64,000 nt of DNA from contig OX104120.1 of NCBI GenBank assembly GCA_944474755.1, positions 38,048,067 through 38,112,066 of the forward strand, written 5' to 3'. Positions 34,870 through 46,475 of the stretch are shown here, piece by piece. Every line of letters starts with the position of its first letter. Position 1 is the first letter of the stretch. The notes under the pieces were generated by a model. It was given only the letters and a program-made list of their open reading frames with translations, had not been told where the DNA came from and did no database searches. The DNA is from Limnoperna fortunei (taxonomy: Eukaryota; Mollusca; Bivalvia; Mytilida; Modiolidae). The translations under genes were made by a program, and so were the position numbers.

Positions 34870-35450
34870 TTACCCTAATTATGAAATAATCCGGAAATAA
34901 TACTGAAAATTATCGATCATGCATTACGTAATACTACAAAATTTTAAAATGCATTATTTTATCAAATCATCTTATCAATTCCCATAGAAACAAATACATT
35001 CACATTCTATTATGTGAAGATTAGAAACTGCATAAAAACTACAAGGCATAAGTACCCTAGAAATTCTGACATAACAAAAGAAATAAAATTGAAAATTATC
35101 GATAAAGTCAAATTTATAATCATCTACATTTTTATGTAAAGATACGAATGCAAAAAAGATATGAAGATTCCTCTATCAAGCATGAAATAATCCAAACAAA
35201 AAAATATAATGATAAAATTGAACTGAACAAGTCTTTCTAACATATACATTACGTAATATAACGTAACAAAATCTAAAAATGCCTTTTTATTATCAAATTA
35301 TCTAATTAATAAAAGAAACACCGATATGTACATTTTATTTTGTAAAGATAAGAATGCATTAAAAAAAATACTAAGCATACCCTATAAATCGTGAAATAAT
35401 CCAAGAAATAAAATTGAATCGATGATCCTATCTAGCGAGGTCAAAAGCGC
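34870..35450 (+). repeat. Apparent 5' monomers of the adjacent LINE, about 1.7 units of 310-325 bp
   Basis: TTACGTAATACTAC...AAATGCATTATTTTATCAAA (about 34924) recurs as TTACGTAATATAAC...AAATGCCTTTTTATTATCAA (about 35249). ATGAAATAATCC occurs at 34880 and 35183 and GTGAAATAATCC at about 35391. The repeats end shortly before the LINE frame and share its orientation. Confidence 0.6.
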
Positions 35451-35670
35451 ATTAATATACAATTTTGTTCATCTTTACTACTCCTTATTAGATTAGGACA
35501 GAAAAATGTATTTTAAAACTAGGATGATTTAACAAATACGAAAAACTGTAATTGAAATATTTTCTTTAGCATTAAATTAGCCATTTTATCACTTACAACA
35601 TGAACTATATTGTAGAGTATGATTTTTACCTTTTTGCTCAATTTACCCGAAAACAATTATATATCATTAA

Positions 35671-38600
35671 GAGATAATAAGCAGAGATCGAACATATGAA
35701 AACAATTCTGATAACAATCCATTACAAGCATATAAAGGTAACATTTGTTATTATCTGAAAGTATTTTGTATATTGTTGTTGATATCAGGAATCGAACCAA
35801 ACCCTGGACCAGAATCAACCTTATCTACGAACAGCTCTTTTTCTAGCTATAGCGTTAATCATTGCATCTCATTTGTACACTTAAACGTCCAAAGTATTGT
35901 TCCTAAGCTTGAACTTATTGCGGCTGAATTCTGCAATCATGAGATTCTATCGTTCACTGAGAGCTGGCTATCCCCTGCAATTAATTAATCCGACATAACG
36001 CTAACAGGGTATAAACCTCCGTTTCGTAGAGACAGAGTGGGTAGAATTGGTGGTGGTGTGATTGTTTATGTTAAAGATAATGTGAATTGTTGCATTCGAC
36101 ATGACTTACAGGTCGGTGATGTTGATTGTTCATGGGTTTAAATTAAATTTAAATATAAGAAATATTTATATGGAACCTTTTATATTCCCCCGAATAGTAA
36201 TGTCCATGTATGGGAGGAGGTTGAACAATTACTTGATTTAGCTTCATCAACTATTCTGGACATTATTGTGACTGGGGACTTCAATGTAAATCAAATAAGG
36301 GGTGAATCTGACGACAGAATATGTATGATAAAAACTCAGTTTAGTCTTCATCAACTTATCTCTGAGCCGACATATATTACAGAGCACAGCTCTTCTTTAC
36401 TTGATCTCATATTAGTAAATAATACAAGAAGTGTTTTGACCTCATACGTTGGTCCTCCACTACTTGATCAAATACGGTACCATCTACCTGTAGTAGGTAT
36501 CCTCGATCAGCCTTCCAAGCCATGTAAATCATTCAAACGTAAAATCTTTGTATACGAAAAAGGAAATTATGAATCGTACCGAAATCAACTTTCAAACATC
36601 GAATGGCCTATTTGGTTCAAATGACGTCGACGACATAGCATCAGCTATTACTGACATAATTTTGGAAAAGGCCCACCAAAATCTACCTAATCGTACCGTT
36701 ACCATTAGGAAAAACGATCCTACTTAGCTAACCACTGAGATTAGGAAAAAGTATTCGACAGAAAAATCGAGCACATAAGAAGGCAAAGAGAACTAACTCT
36801 GTTCGACACTGGATCAAGTTTCGAACTATTAGAAATAGGTGTACGAAACTTGTTCGAGACTCCAAGAGTGTTTTTTTCTCAAAGATCGCTTCCAATATCT
36901 CAACTGAAGTCAGGGGAGGTAAACAGTATTGGAAATTAATAAAATTACTCTTAAACTGCGACACTATTAACAATCGTAGTGCTCCCCCCTTACAGACTGA
37001 TAATGATTTGATTTGTGACGACAAACAAAAGGCCGAAATATTTAATAAATACTTTTGCAGACAATCAGACCTAAACGACACTAACCATCCCACCCCGGAC
37101 ATACCAGACACTCAGACAGACGGACATAATTAATTGCCTAGACACATCTAAAGCATCTGGTCCAGATTGCATAAGTCCACGACTTCTAAAAGAAGCCTCC
37201 ACTGTACTAAAGTATCCTTTGTGTAAACTGTTTAATTTGTCTTTAACAGTTGGCATATATCCAACTACATGGAAAAATGCCAATGTAACAAGACTCGCCG
37301 AGTGACTATAGAAATAATAGACCTATTTCACTTATCAGTGTAATTGGTAAAGTCATGGAAAGATGTATTTACAAACATATCCACAATTATCTACGTATTA
37401 ACCAAACGATCACACCAAATCAGTCTGGTTTCACTCCAGGGGATTCTGCTATTAATCAACTTCTAAAATTCACGAACGACTTTGGAAAAGCATTAGATGA
37501 TGGAAAAGAAGTAAGGGTTGTATTTTGTGATATCAGTAAAGCATTTGATAGAGTATGGCATCGGGGATTATTATGTAAACTAGAGGCATCTGGTATCAAA
37601 GGCACTTTATTAAAATGGGTTGAAAATTATTTATCGGGAAGGAAACAAAGGGTAGTAATAAATAGTTCGCCATCGGACTGGGGTATTGTAAAAGCTGGTG
37701 TTCCTCAAGGGTCTATCCTGGGGCCTCTTTTTTATCATCTTTATTAACGATATTGTAACTGATATTCAGTCTACTATCAAATTATTTGCTGACGACACCA
37801 GTCTCTACTTAATTGTAGATAGTCCCAGTGTGGCAGCAAATGTTTTGAATAGTGATATTGAAAAAATACATACATGGGGTTAGTCAGCTTTAACCCTCAC
37901 AAAACAGAGACTATGACAATAACAAGGAAACTTCACAAACCAGACCATCCGAACCTTTATATGAATAACGTACTGGTGAGTGAAGTATCCAGTCACAAAC
38001 ATCTTTGAGTATATATCTCAAATGATGGCACATGGAATAAACATATTGAATTCATAGTAGAAAATGCATATAAACGTATTAATGTTTTACGAAAATTTAA
38101 ATTTATCCTCGATCGAAAAACATTGGAAATTGTTTATCTAACCTATATACGTCCTATATTAGAATATGCGGATGTAATATGGGATTCTAATGTAAAAAAC
38201 CTTGTAGACAAAGTGGAAAGGGTACAGGTTGAGGCCGCCAGGATAGTAACCGGAGCAACCAGATTAGTCTTCCTTGAAAAACTTTATATTGAGACGGGTT
38301 GGTTGGAACTCAGTGAGGGAAGAGAATCTCATAGACTGACTTACTTTTATAAAATGAAAAATCGTTTGACCCCTCCATACCTCTCTGACCTAATACCGGA
38401 CTCACTAAGTAACATCCACAGCCACAACACTAGGAATAGATCCACCATTCCACCTGTTCGAACTAGAACAGCACTCTATTCAAACTATTTTGTGCCTTCA
38501 ACTGTACGGTCTTGGAATTTGATACCTGAATGCACGAAGCTAAGTGCGTCAGTTTCATCCTTCAAGACTGCGCAGATGAAGGCCCAACAAAAACCACAAT

Positions 38601-38928
38601 ATATTATTTTGTCGGGAAGAGAATAGCACAAATACTTCATTCTAGATTACGAATGGAATGTAGCTCCCTGAAACGGGACTTGTACGTTAAAAATATAGTT
38701 GATTCGCCGCTTTGTCATTGTGGAGAAGTTGAGACAACAATTCACTACTTATTACACTGCCCACTTTTCAATCAACAACGCCAACATCATCTTAGCAACA
38801 TCGTCAATAATTTACCTGTTCAGACACTATTATATGGCGGCTTACCTGACCTATCATACGAAGAAAATGTTAATTTATTTTTGACAGTTCAAGAATATAT
38901 ACTTAGTACAAAGCGATTTGATTAAAAC
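35671..38928 (+). pseudogene. Non-LTR retrotransposon ORF2 (CR1/Jockey-like), nearly full length, broken
   Basis: Domains in order: a short leader with hydrophobic FCILLLISG and the 2A-like GIEPNPGP (35788-35811); an APE-type endonuclease from about 35872 (ISFVHLNVQSIVPKL, ILSFTESWL, VTGDFNVN at about 36270, SLLDLILVNN); then reverse transcriptase with QSGFTPGDSAINQLL, VVFCDISKAFDRVWH (motif A), AGVPQGSILGPLF (motif B) and KLFADDTSLY (motif C, FADD, about 37780). The C-terminal region is VYLTYIRPILEYADVIWDS and a CHCGEVETTIHYLLHC zinc-binding motif, ending at the stop near 38925. Stops at about 35986 and 36139 and at least three frame changes (about 36625-37350, 37740, 37880-38120, 38600) show that it is inactive. 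The relatively good state of the domains suggests a fairly recent insertion. Confidence 0.93.
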
Positions 38929-40370
38929 CTCACCTCTGCACTAAAAACTCATCAGTGTTTTCCTGTATCCACAATTTATTTTATATATCACTTCTGTTAC
39001 AAAATATACAAGTTTATTTGCTTATGTTATAAATAGTTTTGACCCTTTGAGTATTATTAATGTAACTGTAATATCTATAGGAAACGGATTAATATAAGTC
39101 TGTGATTTGTTTCCGGATCCTAACATTGTATACGATGTATTATAACTATGTTCAGTACCACGAATAAAATATGTTTACACTAAGGTCGCAAAATAAGTGT
39201 ACTGTAAAGAAATGTGATTGGTGTCATTAATTATAAGAGATGTTTCTGTAAGAAGGCTGAAGATGGAACTTGTCCATATTGCATAACAAGCACATGTTGC
39301 AAGTGTTACTGAAATGTGTGCAAAATCACTTTGATTACAGTTCTTTGTAGATCACGAGAATCGAATATGCTATTTGGAGAGAAATTAAACAAATTCATAT
39401 AGAGATTGATTGATAGAAAAATGTGTGCTTTTATTAAGAATGTTTAAAATATTTATAAATGTGACACTGAAATATAAGATTAGAAAGTTTGGTCAAGTGT
39501 GTAGAAAATAATACAAAAAAACAGAATACGTTACACTTCGATTATCGGAAAGAAATGCAATTATGAAATAATAATTTAGCTTATTTTGAAAAATTGAAGA
39601 TGAAATTATATGCATTAGAAGACCAAAGATGTAAAAATGGAAAGCTAGTGAAAGTGATAAATGTAATAAATATTTTTACAGCTTTAAAACGTAAAAACCA
39701 AAATAAAGAAACTTTCAAGTTATCAAAGTGAAATTATCAATAATAAGGAAGTGGTTTTTTATAATATATTTTAATAAGAATTAATACTCATGCATTGAAA
39801 TAGGTATGATTGTCATAAATGAATTTCTTGAAAATGTTGATGTAACGATTGCACAGGATACTATTGCAATGTGTGATGAAGATATAACTTTACAATATAT
39901 TGAATTTTCTCTTTACAAAAAAAGAAGAAAACCTAATTCTTTTATCAAATAGTCTGACAGTAGAATTTTACTGTATTTCATTTCTATATATTTGATTTCT
40001 GTATTGAAAAAATCAAGATTTGGTGTGAGATTTATAGAGGAATAGGCACTTTTTATACAGATATTTATCGTCAGTAAAATGTCTTTTCAAATAAACAATG
40101 GTATAAGTCAAAGTTGTCCAATAAATGCTCTTCCGTATGTAGTAGCAGCTGAACCTTTGTGATTTGCAATTAATATATGTTGTTGTATCAATCGAATATC
40201 TATTTATCATAGAAATGTAGTATAAGATTTTGATTAACATGCTAATAAGACAATTTTTTACTTTCTGATTAAACTTGTATTTTGGTAGAGCAACTATAGT
40301 ATCTTCATGTACTCATGTCTAAACTTTGGTATACCATAGTTAAGTCGCCTAAAACAAGTTTTTGGAGACT
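38929..40370. other. LINE 3' flank and AT-rich spacer
   Basis: Sequence after the LINE stop is probably its 3' untranslated region for some 200 bases (AATAAAATATG near 39163). Beyond that it is AT-rich with nothing recognised. Confidence 0.4.
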
Positions 40371-40820
40371 TATTGTTTTTACAACGTTTCTTATTATTAT
40401 TATTCTTATTATTATTACTATTATTCCTTTTTTTATTGATCACTAATTTGTCCGGAATTTTTTACCAACAAAGGTTCGTACGACCATTATGATACTTGTC
40501 ATAGTGAATGTTTAGGATTTCGAGCTGTGATATTGGTTTTGAAATTTTCAAAATGGCCGCATTACGAATACCACCCACTAAAAACGCAAAAATTTAAACG
40601 TCATACGATTTCGATGAAATTTGGTATACAGGTAGCTTATGGGCCCCTAAGTGGTTTCAAAATGGCGGCCATTTTACTGCACGTGCACAACATGAAAAAG
40701 TCAACATTGTCCGATTTCAACGAAATTTGATTACTATTATTATAATGTGCTGATGTGAATGAAATACTATCCATGGGGATTTTGGGCGAGTTCTGTGTTG
40801 GCATCCCAACACAAAAATCT
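40371..40820. repeat. Dispersed repeat with a (TTA)n run
   Basis: (TTA)n-rich run at 40392-40430, then a CAAAATGGCCGC/CAAAATGGCGGCC duplication (about 40550 and 40660) with GATTTCGATGAAATTTGG and GATTTCAACGAAATTTGA after each unit. Two diverged units of about 110-120 bp. Non-coding. Confidence 0.6.
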
Positions 40821-41960
40821 TTAATTGTTAATTTAATTATGAAATCATTGTCTGTATTTTACAACTACCAGCATATTTTGAATAATCGGACATTTTAGAG
40901 AAATTGAGAAGTGGAGAAGTGGAGAATGTAAAATTAAAATAAATTTAAATAAAAGTAACTGAGTGCCCGTTTAATTTCACCTGAAATGACACCATTGTCA
41001 GTGGTCAATAAAATTTGAAATAGCACATGGATCGCGAAATTTTATATTGGTTTATAATAACTAAAGATCTGTATGCAACCAATGTTAGTCTTCATTCTAC
41101 TAAAAAGTTCCTGATTTAATTTGGGATAGCTGCGATGAACTAGCACACACAATACGAGAGTGTACAGCCGAACGGTGTTTAAAATGACGTAAATTAAACA
41201 TGAAATGTTGGTGCGACTCCGTTGATGATGGCATGTCCATACTGTGAAGCCTATTCTGTATTTTTGGTACTGGCTACATATTGTATATCTAAAGTGTGAA
41301 CATTAAAAAATTATACAACCATGGGCTTTGATGCAACATACTTAATTTTGTGTACATGAATGCCGGACAATTCTGCCTAAAACCAACTTGGCCAGTGATA
41401 ATTCGGCCTATTAAAAGGGACAACTTTGACCGTATTATTAAATTAATATATTATATTAAATATGTTCATGACCAATATTACTTGGGGGAACTGTGTGTGT
41501 GTTTTTAGGGATTTAAATTTATGGAAAGTAGGTTGGCGTAATCATTCCACAATTATTTATCGAGAGATTGTACAGGGTAGTATGACGGATGGAAAGAAGG
41601 GAAAGTAGGAAAAGTTATGGAGGAAGAAAATGGAGAGCTCGAGGCTAAAGGAAAATAAGACAGCTACGGCGTTCCATAAAAACAAAGTACAATATATAAT
41701 AACAAAGTATCATATTATGACAAAGTAAAATCAAATAATTAAAAAAAAATGTGATGGTGCTCAATAACACAATATCAGGTATCATAACATAAAGACAAAG
41801 TAATAACACTTAATAACAGAGTATCATCATATAAAGTTCGGATCATAAGGCAGTTATGGCGTTCCATATTAAATAATATGGCAAATTGTCTAGATATTGT
41901 AACCGTAAACCATGCAATAAATACAAACTATAATAAGAGAAGTTGCCTTGAATGGAAACA
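40821..41960. other. AT-rich spacer, nothing recognised
   Basis: Repetitive CATA/AACA-rich text at 41690-41850 (AACAAAGTA words) with no gene-like content. Confidence 0.4.
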
Positions 41961-41967
41961 GAGTTTT

Positions 41968-42171
41968 TGTTTGTTTGAGTAGTGTTTAACGCCACTATTA
42001 ACAATTTTCATCTTAATCATGGTGTCCTGTTTTTACTGCGGAAGGAAACCCATTTGAGTCGAGTACATCCTGCCTGCGAGAGAGACTTGAATTCGCAACC
42101 TCAATGTTGACAGACCACGTGATCAATCGTAAATGCACCTTAACCACTGGGCAACTTAGGCCCACAAAATA
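41968..42171 (-). mobile_element. tRNA-derived SINE family A, reverse, internally deleted
   Basis: Reverse complement of the family: GTGTTTAACGCCACT (tail) at 41977, CGAGTACATCCTGCCTG, TGTTGACAGACCACGTGATC, and the tRNA-like head TTAACCACTGGGCAAC ending GGCCC at 42171. Confidence 0.8.
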
Positions 42172-42277
42172 ATTGATAGATTACACATAACGACACAAAT
42201 GACGAATGAGACGATGAAATTATTGGTATCGATGACGAAAACAATACAGTTAAAGTCGATAATAACAAACAAAATGA

Positions 42278-42790
42278 TTGATTGCATGTTTGCTAAGCGT
42301 TCTGCGAGCAGTATTTCAACAATATTCATGACGAGAACAAGTTAGCAAACAAAAAACCATGTGATAAATGTAAAAAAATGTCAGATTGGTTAATCAAAGT
42401 ACCTTAAGTGTCCAACAGGAAGAAACGTTTGACTGCGACTAGAAAATTAAGGATGCAAGTAAACACCCACTACCAAATAATGTTTTGTCTCACATATGTT
42501 GATAAATAATGCTGCAAATTAGCATTGACGGATTATTAGCTGTGTATGATTGAATAACTTTTCGCGTAATTTAAAATTGCACTTTTGGGTCTTATACATA
42601 CAGAGATTTTTATTTGCATGGCTATCAATGATAAATAAACTGTGGAAATTAAAAAATCAGCCTTATTTAAAATGTCATGAAATGTAGAACACTGAACAGA
42701 TTTATTGATTGATTAATTAATTGAATGTTTGCTTTAGGTCCAACGAGCAGTATTTTAGCTATATTGAGGACAAGAAAAAGTTAACATACA
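42278..42790 (-). mobile_element. Two tail fragments of retroposon family B
   Basis: GATTGATTGCATGTTTGCTA...GCGAGCAGTATTTCAAC...GACGAGAACAAG at 42278-42352, and a second at 42712-42785 (TTGCTTTAGGTCCAACGAGC, AGTATTTTAGCTATATT). Both are the 3' ends of the long SINE-like family seen complete at 62533-63055. Confidence 0.65.
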
Positions 42791-42834
42791 CAAAATCAAC
42801 GGATACGTTTAGGTTTCCCAGTTATAAACCCACA

Positions 42835-43560
42835 TAGCTGCCTATCGCGTACGCCGGTGGCTAGCTACATTAATGTAGCTCTTTTTTTATGGACGGAGCT
42901 AAAAAGAGGTCCCATTACACGTAATGGAGCAAGCCGGGAGTGATTCATACCGTGGGGTTTTATACATATAATAAGCTATTAAACTGTTTCCTTAATTTGA
43001 TACATACGTTTTAATGCCTTAAAAGTTTAATTGATATTTCTACAAAACTTATTCGTTAGTTTTACACTTTATTCGTAATCAAAATTGAAAAAGTTTTTCC
43101 GGATTTATTGCATTACCTGGGATCAAATTTTTACCGATACGATTCTACAATTCTACACTCTACAATTTCAATTTTGTCAACAATGTCATGATTATTTAAT
43201 TAGACATTGTAGAAATGTCAGCTGAAGAGTAGCGGAAAATATGTATAAATCCCAAGAGTGTTTTTGCTTCATTACGAGTAATGGGACCTCTTTGTAGCTA
43301 CGTCCATAACAAAAGAGCTACATGTACATTATTGTAGCTGGCAGGTGGCGGATAGGGTAAGCCATTTTGATGGGGGTTATCAGATCATAATACCGGAAGC
43401 CTGGCGTCGGACTGTTGTTGGTGGCATGTTTGAAGAGTGGCCGCTCCTTGTGCGATAAAGACCCTTTATGTAGATTTCGAAAAAATGTATCATCATTGTA
43501 GCGGCTACAAAAGACAAAATTTTCCCTCCCTGGTCAACACTCTATTCTTATCCTGATTAT
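42835..43560 (+). mobile_element. Retroposon family B, sense copy, split by a nested MITE
   Basis: The head CACATAGCTGCCTATCGCG...CCGGTGGC (to 42862) continues after the insertion as CAGGTGGCGGATAGGGTAAG (from about 43342), then CTCCTTGTGCGATAAAGACC, GTAGATTTCG, GTAGCGGCTACAAAAG. The order matches copies at 46250 and 52720. Confidence 0.75.
42863..43339. mobile_element. MITE, TAGCTACA family, with long terminal inverted repeats
   Basis: The left end AGCTACATTAATGTAGCTC...GGAGCTAAAAAGAGGTCCCA mirrors the right end TGGGACCTCTTTGTAGCT...GAGCTACATG...ATTGTAGCT. The inverted repeats are about 65 bp. The flanks CCGGTGGC and CAGGTGGC agree at 7 of 8 bases, an apparent 8-bp target duplication as made by hAT-type transposases. 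A second copy is at 13750. Confidence 0.85.
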
Positions 43561-43566
43561 CCTAGT

Positions 43567-43860
43567 TAAAATAGATTGGTTGATTGGATGTTTGTTTTGC
43601 GTCCGGCTTGAAGTAGTTCATCTATATTCAGGACGAGAACAAGTTTATTGATTGATTGATTGTTTGCTTTACGTCCAGTGAGCAGTATTTTAGCTATATT
43701 CAGGACGAGAACAAGTTAACAAACAATAAATCAACGGAAAAGGGGTGGGATGGGACACAGGGAACACAATTTTGACAGCCACTGGAAAAGTATGGAGTAT
43801 TGGGTTGGGACGGAGAATTTAACCTTTTGTAGCGGCTACAATTTACTCTTTATCGAAATC
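43567..43860 (-). mobile_element. Retroposon family B, reverse copies (one tail, one longer)
   Basis: A tail at 43567-43640, then a second, longer copy from 43648: GATTGATTGTTTGCTTTACG, GTGAGCAGTATTTTAGCTAT, GGGATGGGACACAGG, CCACTGGAAAAGTATGGAGT, TTTGTAGCGGCTACAAT. Confidence 0.75.
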
Positions 43861-44104
43861 ATGCAAGCACTCTCCAAACACATCACCCACTAAACGAGAA
43901 AAAGTTAAACGATTAATAAATCAGTTCGAGAAATAGGATCCAAAGGCAGCTTGTAGATAATTATTAACAGCTCTGAAACGGTGAAATATTATTAATGAAA
44001 AAATTCAGGGGCTTAGGTGGTAGACCGAATTCTTCTGTATCTATGGGGCAATTATTTTACAATTCTAGTTTTTATTAACTATTTTGACTTTTTTGCTGCC
44101 CATG

Positions 44105-44240
44105 GTAGACCGAATTCTTCTGTTTCTATGGTGCAAATATTTGGCAGTTTCGTTTTTATTTTCCCTTTTGACTTTTTGTGCTGCCAATATTCCCTTTTGA
44201 CATGTGTGTGCTGGCAGCACAAAAAGTCAAGAGAGAAAAT
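44105..44240. repeat. Short duplications and an inverted pair
   Basis: GTAGACCGAATTCTTCTGT occurs at 44021 and 44105. TGACTTTTTGTGCTGCCA (about 44168) faces TGGCAGCACAAAAAGTCA (about 44212) as an inverted pair. Confidence 0.7.
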
Positions 44241-44291
44241 TAAAACGAGAATTGTGAAATATAATAATAATAATATCATAACTATATTTAA

Positions 44292-44477
44292 AGGTTCACT
44301 GCAGGAAGGGTGTACTCGACTCCAATCTTAATTGACAAGGATTGCCAGTTTTCCTACCGCAGGTCGGGGGTTCTCTCCGGGTACTCCGGTTTCCTCCCCC
44401 AATAAAAACTGGACGCCATGATATAGCGGAAAAATTGCTGAAAGTGGCGTTAAACACCATCAAACAATCAAAAAACG
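44292..44477 (+). mobile_element. tRNA-derived SINE family A, 5'-truncated, well-preserved body
   Basis: Starts in the middle of the B box (GGTTCACTGCAGGAAGG), then ATTGACAAGGATTGCCAGTT, CGGGGGTTCTCTCCGGGTAC, GCTGAAAGTGGCGTTAAACA and the (CAAAC)n-like end. Confidence 0.85.
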
Positions 44478-44499
44478 TTGAAAGGTAATTAACACTACT

Positions 44500-44620
44500 G
44501 ATTTTGGTCAATTCGGCTTATAGGACAGGCCGTCTCATTTGGGGTTGTCATGTTATAATAAGGAAACCCAGACCGCGGAGCATAGTCGGTAAAGTGTTTG
44601 GAGAGGACCACACTAAATGA
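44500..44620 (+). mobile_element. Retroposon family B, internal fragment
   Basis: TTGGGGTTGTCATGTTATAA, CCCAGACCGCGGA, GTAAAGTGTTTGGAGAG match the head-proximal part of the copies at 46300 and 52790. Confidence 0.55.
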
Positions 44621-44876
44621 ACAATAATGACCACTTTTCCAATACAATTCTAAATTATCCGTTGCTATTAGAAACTCCGTAGTCAAAAGTTTGGTCTAGC
44701 TCATTCACGTTGATAAATTGTAACCTTGTTTTCGTCATTAATTTAGTTGAAATATTGCTCGTCTGACTTTAAAAAAACTCAATTCAGGAACTTTTTTCTT
44801 CGTTCAGATTTTTTTTAAAGTGATTTAATGACACATACGTAAAAGTTATGTGCAAATGTTTATGCACGCTAAAACT

Positions 44877-45335
44877 GATAAACATAGAACCATGTGTTAC
44901 TGTTAAGTATTATTGAATGATCTACTGGTAATTTTTTCACGGATTTTCTTTTTCAGTCGTGTAAAAAGATAATAAAAATGAAGATAGCTTGCTGAAATTA
45001 ATACGGGCGGACTTTTGGTAAATTATATCTCTTTAGATGACATGGAAAAACGTATATACATGTCTGTATTGCATTGATTTTCCTAAAACGACATTCACTA
45101 CAAAACTCATAATTTAATGTTTAAGGAATCAAAAACTATTTTGAAAAAAGAAGAAAAATTACATATACATTACATACAAATGTACATTATGTGTAGGTAC
45201 AACTACCTGTATCACGTCGAGACAGCTGTGTACATTCGTATCACTACAAGACGCGCAGAAAATCCGTGAAAAAATTACCAGTATCATTCAATAATACTTA
45301 ACAATTACACATGGTTCTATGTTTATCATTGGTTA
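44877..45335. mobile_element. Fold-back element with about 80-bp inverted arms
   Basis: The left arm TGATAAACATAGAACCATGT...GTAATTTTTTCACGGATTTT faces the right arm AAAATCCGTGAAAAAATTAC...ACATGGTTCTATGTTTATCA with few differences. It lies about 300 bp downstream (in gene direction) of the last visible channel exon. Confidence 0.85.
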
Positions 45336-45636
45336 TACCATTCATTGTGACGTCAAGAAGTAGTTCCGACAAAAGTACATCTTGTATCACATATATAGAT
45401 GATACAAGGTTTTTTATCACACAGCTTGTATCAATCGATATTTTTTCAGATTCTGACTAAATACATACTTAATTTTAGATAAAATCAACTTATGAACTAA
45501 AATAGTAAAATGGCATGGAAACATTTAGATATTATACAAATTGCGGACCTTTATCTATACTTCTAACCATTAACAATAATACGACAATTTTACCAAACGA
45601 CCAGACAATTAGTTTTTTTATAGACAACACAATTAC

Positions 45637-45863
45637 CTCAATTTGTATATGATCGATCCGTCTGGCAACAAATGCATCATTTTTCCAGGGGTCAAAACAT
45701 TGTGAAAACGTGACTGCTTTTCGTTTTCAATATACAAGTCAGGAACCCAGACACTTTCCAACATTTTAAAGTCCATTTCTAATGAAGACACGTTTAACTT
45801 GTCTTTGAAACCAAGTCTAAAATCTTTCCAGTTCAAATGAATCACTACACTTATTGTATAATC
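45637..45863 (-). CDS. Anion-type Cys-loop receptor, window exon 4 (extracellular domain)
   Basis: The acceptor TTTTGTAG precedes 45863 and the donor TTGAG|GTAATT follows 45637. The 227-bp exon begins in phase 0 and ends with two bases of a codon. Translation DYTISVVIHLNWKDFRLGFK then VWVPDLYIENEKQSRFHNVL and LLPDGSIIYKLR. The blocks W.D.RL, VW.PDL...NEK and DG...Y..R are the extracellular ligand-binding signature of GluCl/GlyR/GABA-A subunits. NEK after PDL separates them from nicotinic receptors. The next exon (Cys-loop, C-x13-C) should lie at lower coordinates but was not found. The product would be a plasma-membrane chloride channel subunit. Confidence 0.93.
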
Positions 45864-45969
45864 CTACAAAACAACAATTATAATGAATGAAAATTGATTA
45901 ATTTGATGTTTGCTTTACGTCAAGCGAGCTGTGTTTTGTGGTATTATGACCGGGCAACCAACCCAAAGA

Positions 45970-46245
45970 GAGGAAATCCCCTCTCTAACACATGGATATG
46001 CGCTGAGCAGTCTCGCTCCTTGCATGATAAAGTCCTCCTTTGTAGATTTCGATGAGAGAAGTTGTAACCTCTACAAAGGTTAAATTTCTAGCCCTTACCA
46101 TACCCCCAACATTTCCAGTGGCATTCGAAATTTTTGTCCTTTTGGGGCCCATCTTAAACGAAGTGATTTATTGTTTGTTAACTTGTTCTCATCCTGAATT
46201 TAGCCAAACTACTGGTCGCTAAACGTAAAGAAAACATCCAATCAA
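45970..46245 (+). mobile_element. Retroposon family B, partial sense copy
   Basis: CTCGCTCCTTGCATGATAAA, TTGTAGATTTCGATGAGAG, CCAGTGGCATTCGAAA, AACTTGTTCTCATCCTGAAT, then the tail CATCCAATCAATCAC. 45898-45945 looks like a reversed tail of the same family. Confidence 0.7.
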
Positions 46246-46475
46246 TCACTTTGCCCATACTGTGAGGGTTCACACAGCTGTCCAGCGCGTTCCCAGGTGG
46301 CAGTTAGGGTAAACCCTCTCGTTCGGGGTTGTCGAGTCACAAATACGGAAAGTCTGACCGCGGATCAAAACGGGTTACATATTTTTTTTAGTGCCACGCT
46401 CCTTGCAAGATAAAGACCCTTGTGGTGATTTCACAAGAGTAGGTTTTTGTAAGCATCCAATTAATCAATCTTCTG
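46246..46475 (+). mobile_element. Retroposon family B, head part
   Basis: CACAGCTGTCCAGCGCGTTC, GGTGGCAGTTAGGGTAAACC, TCGTTCGGGGTTGTCGAGTC, ACGCTCCTTGCAAGATAAAG, ending AAGCATCCAATTAATCAATC. Confidence 0.7.

Noticed and set aside
39000..45600. Search for the next channel exon (C-x13-C Cys-loop, about 83 bp) on the minus strand
   Set aside because: No segment with the expected C...YP.D.Q.C pattern and splice sites was seen by eye; it may lie outside the window or be missed.
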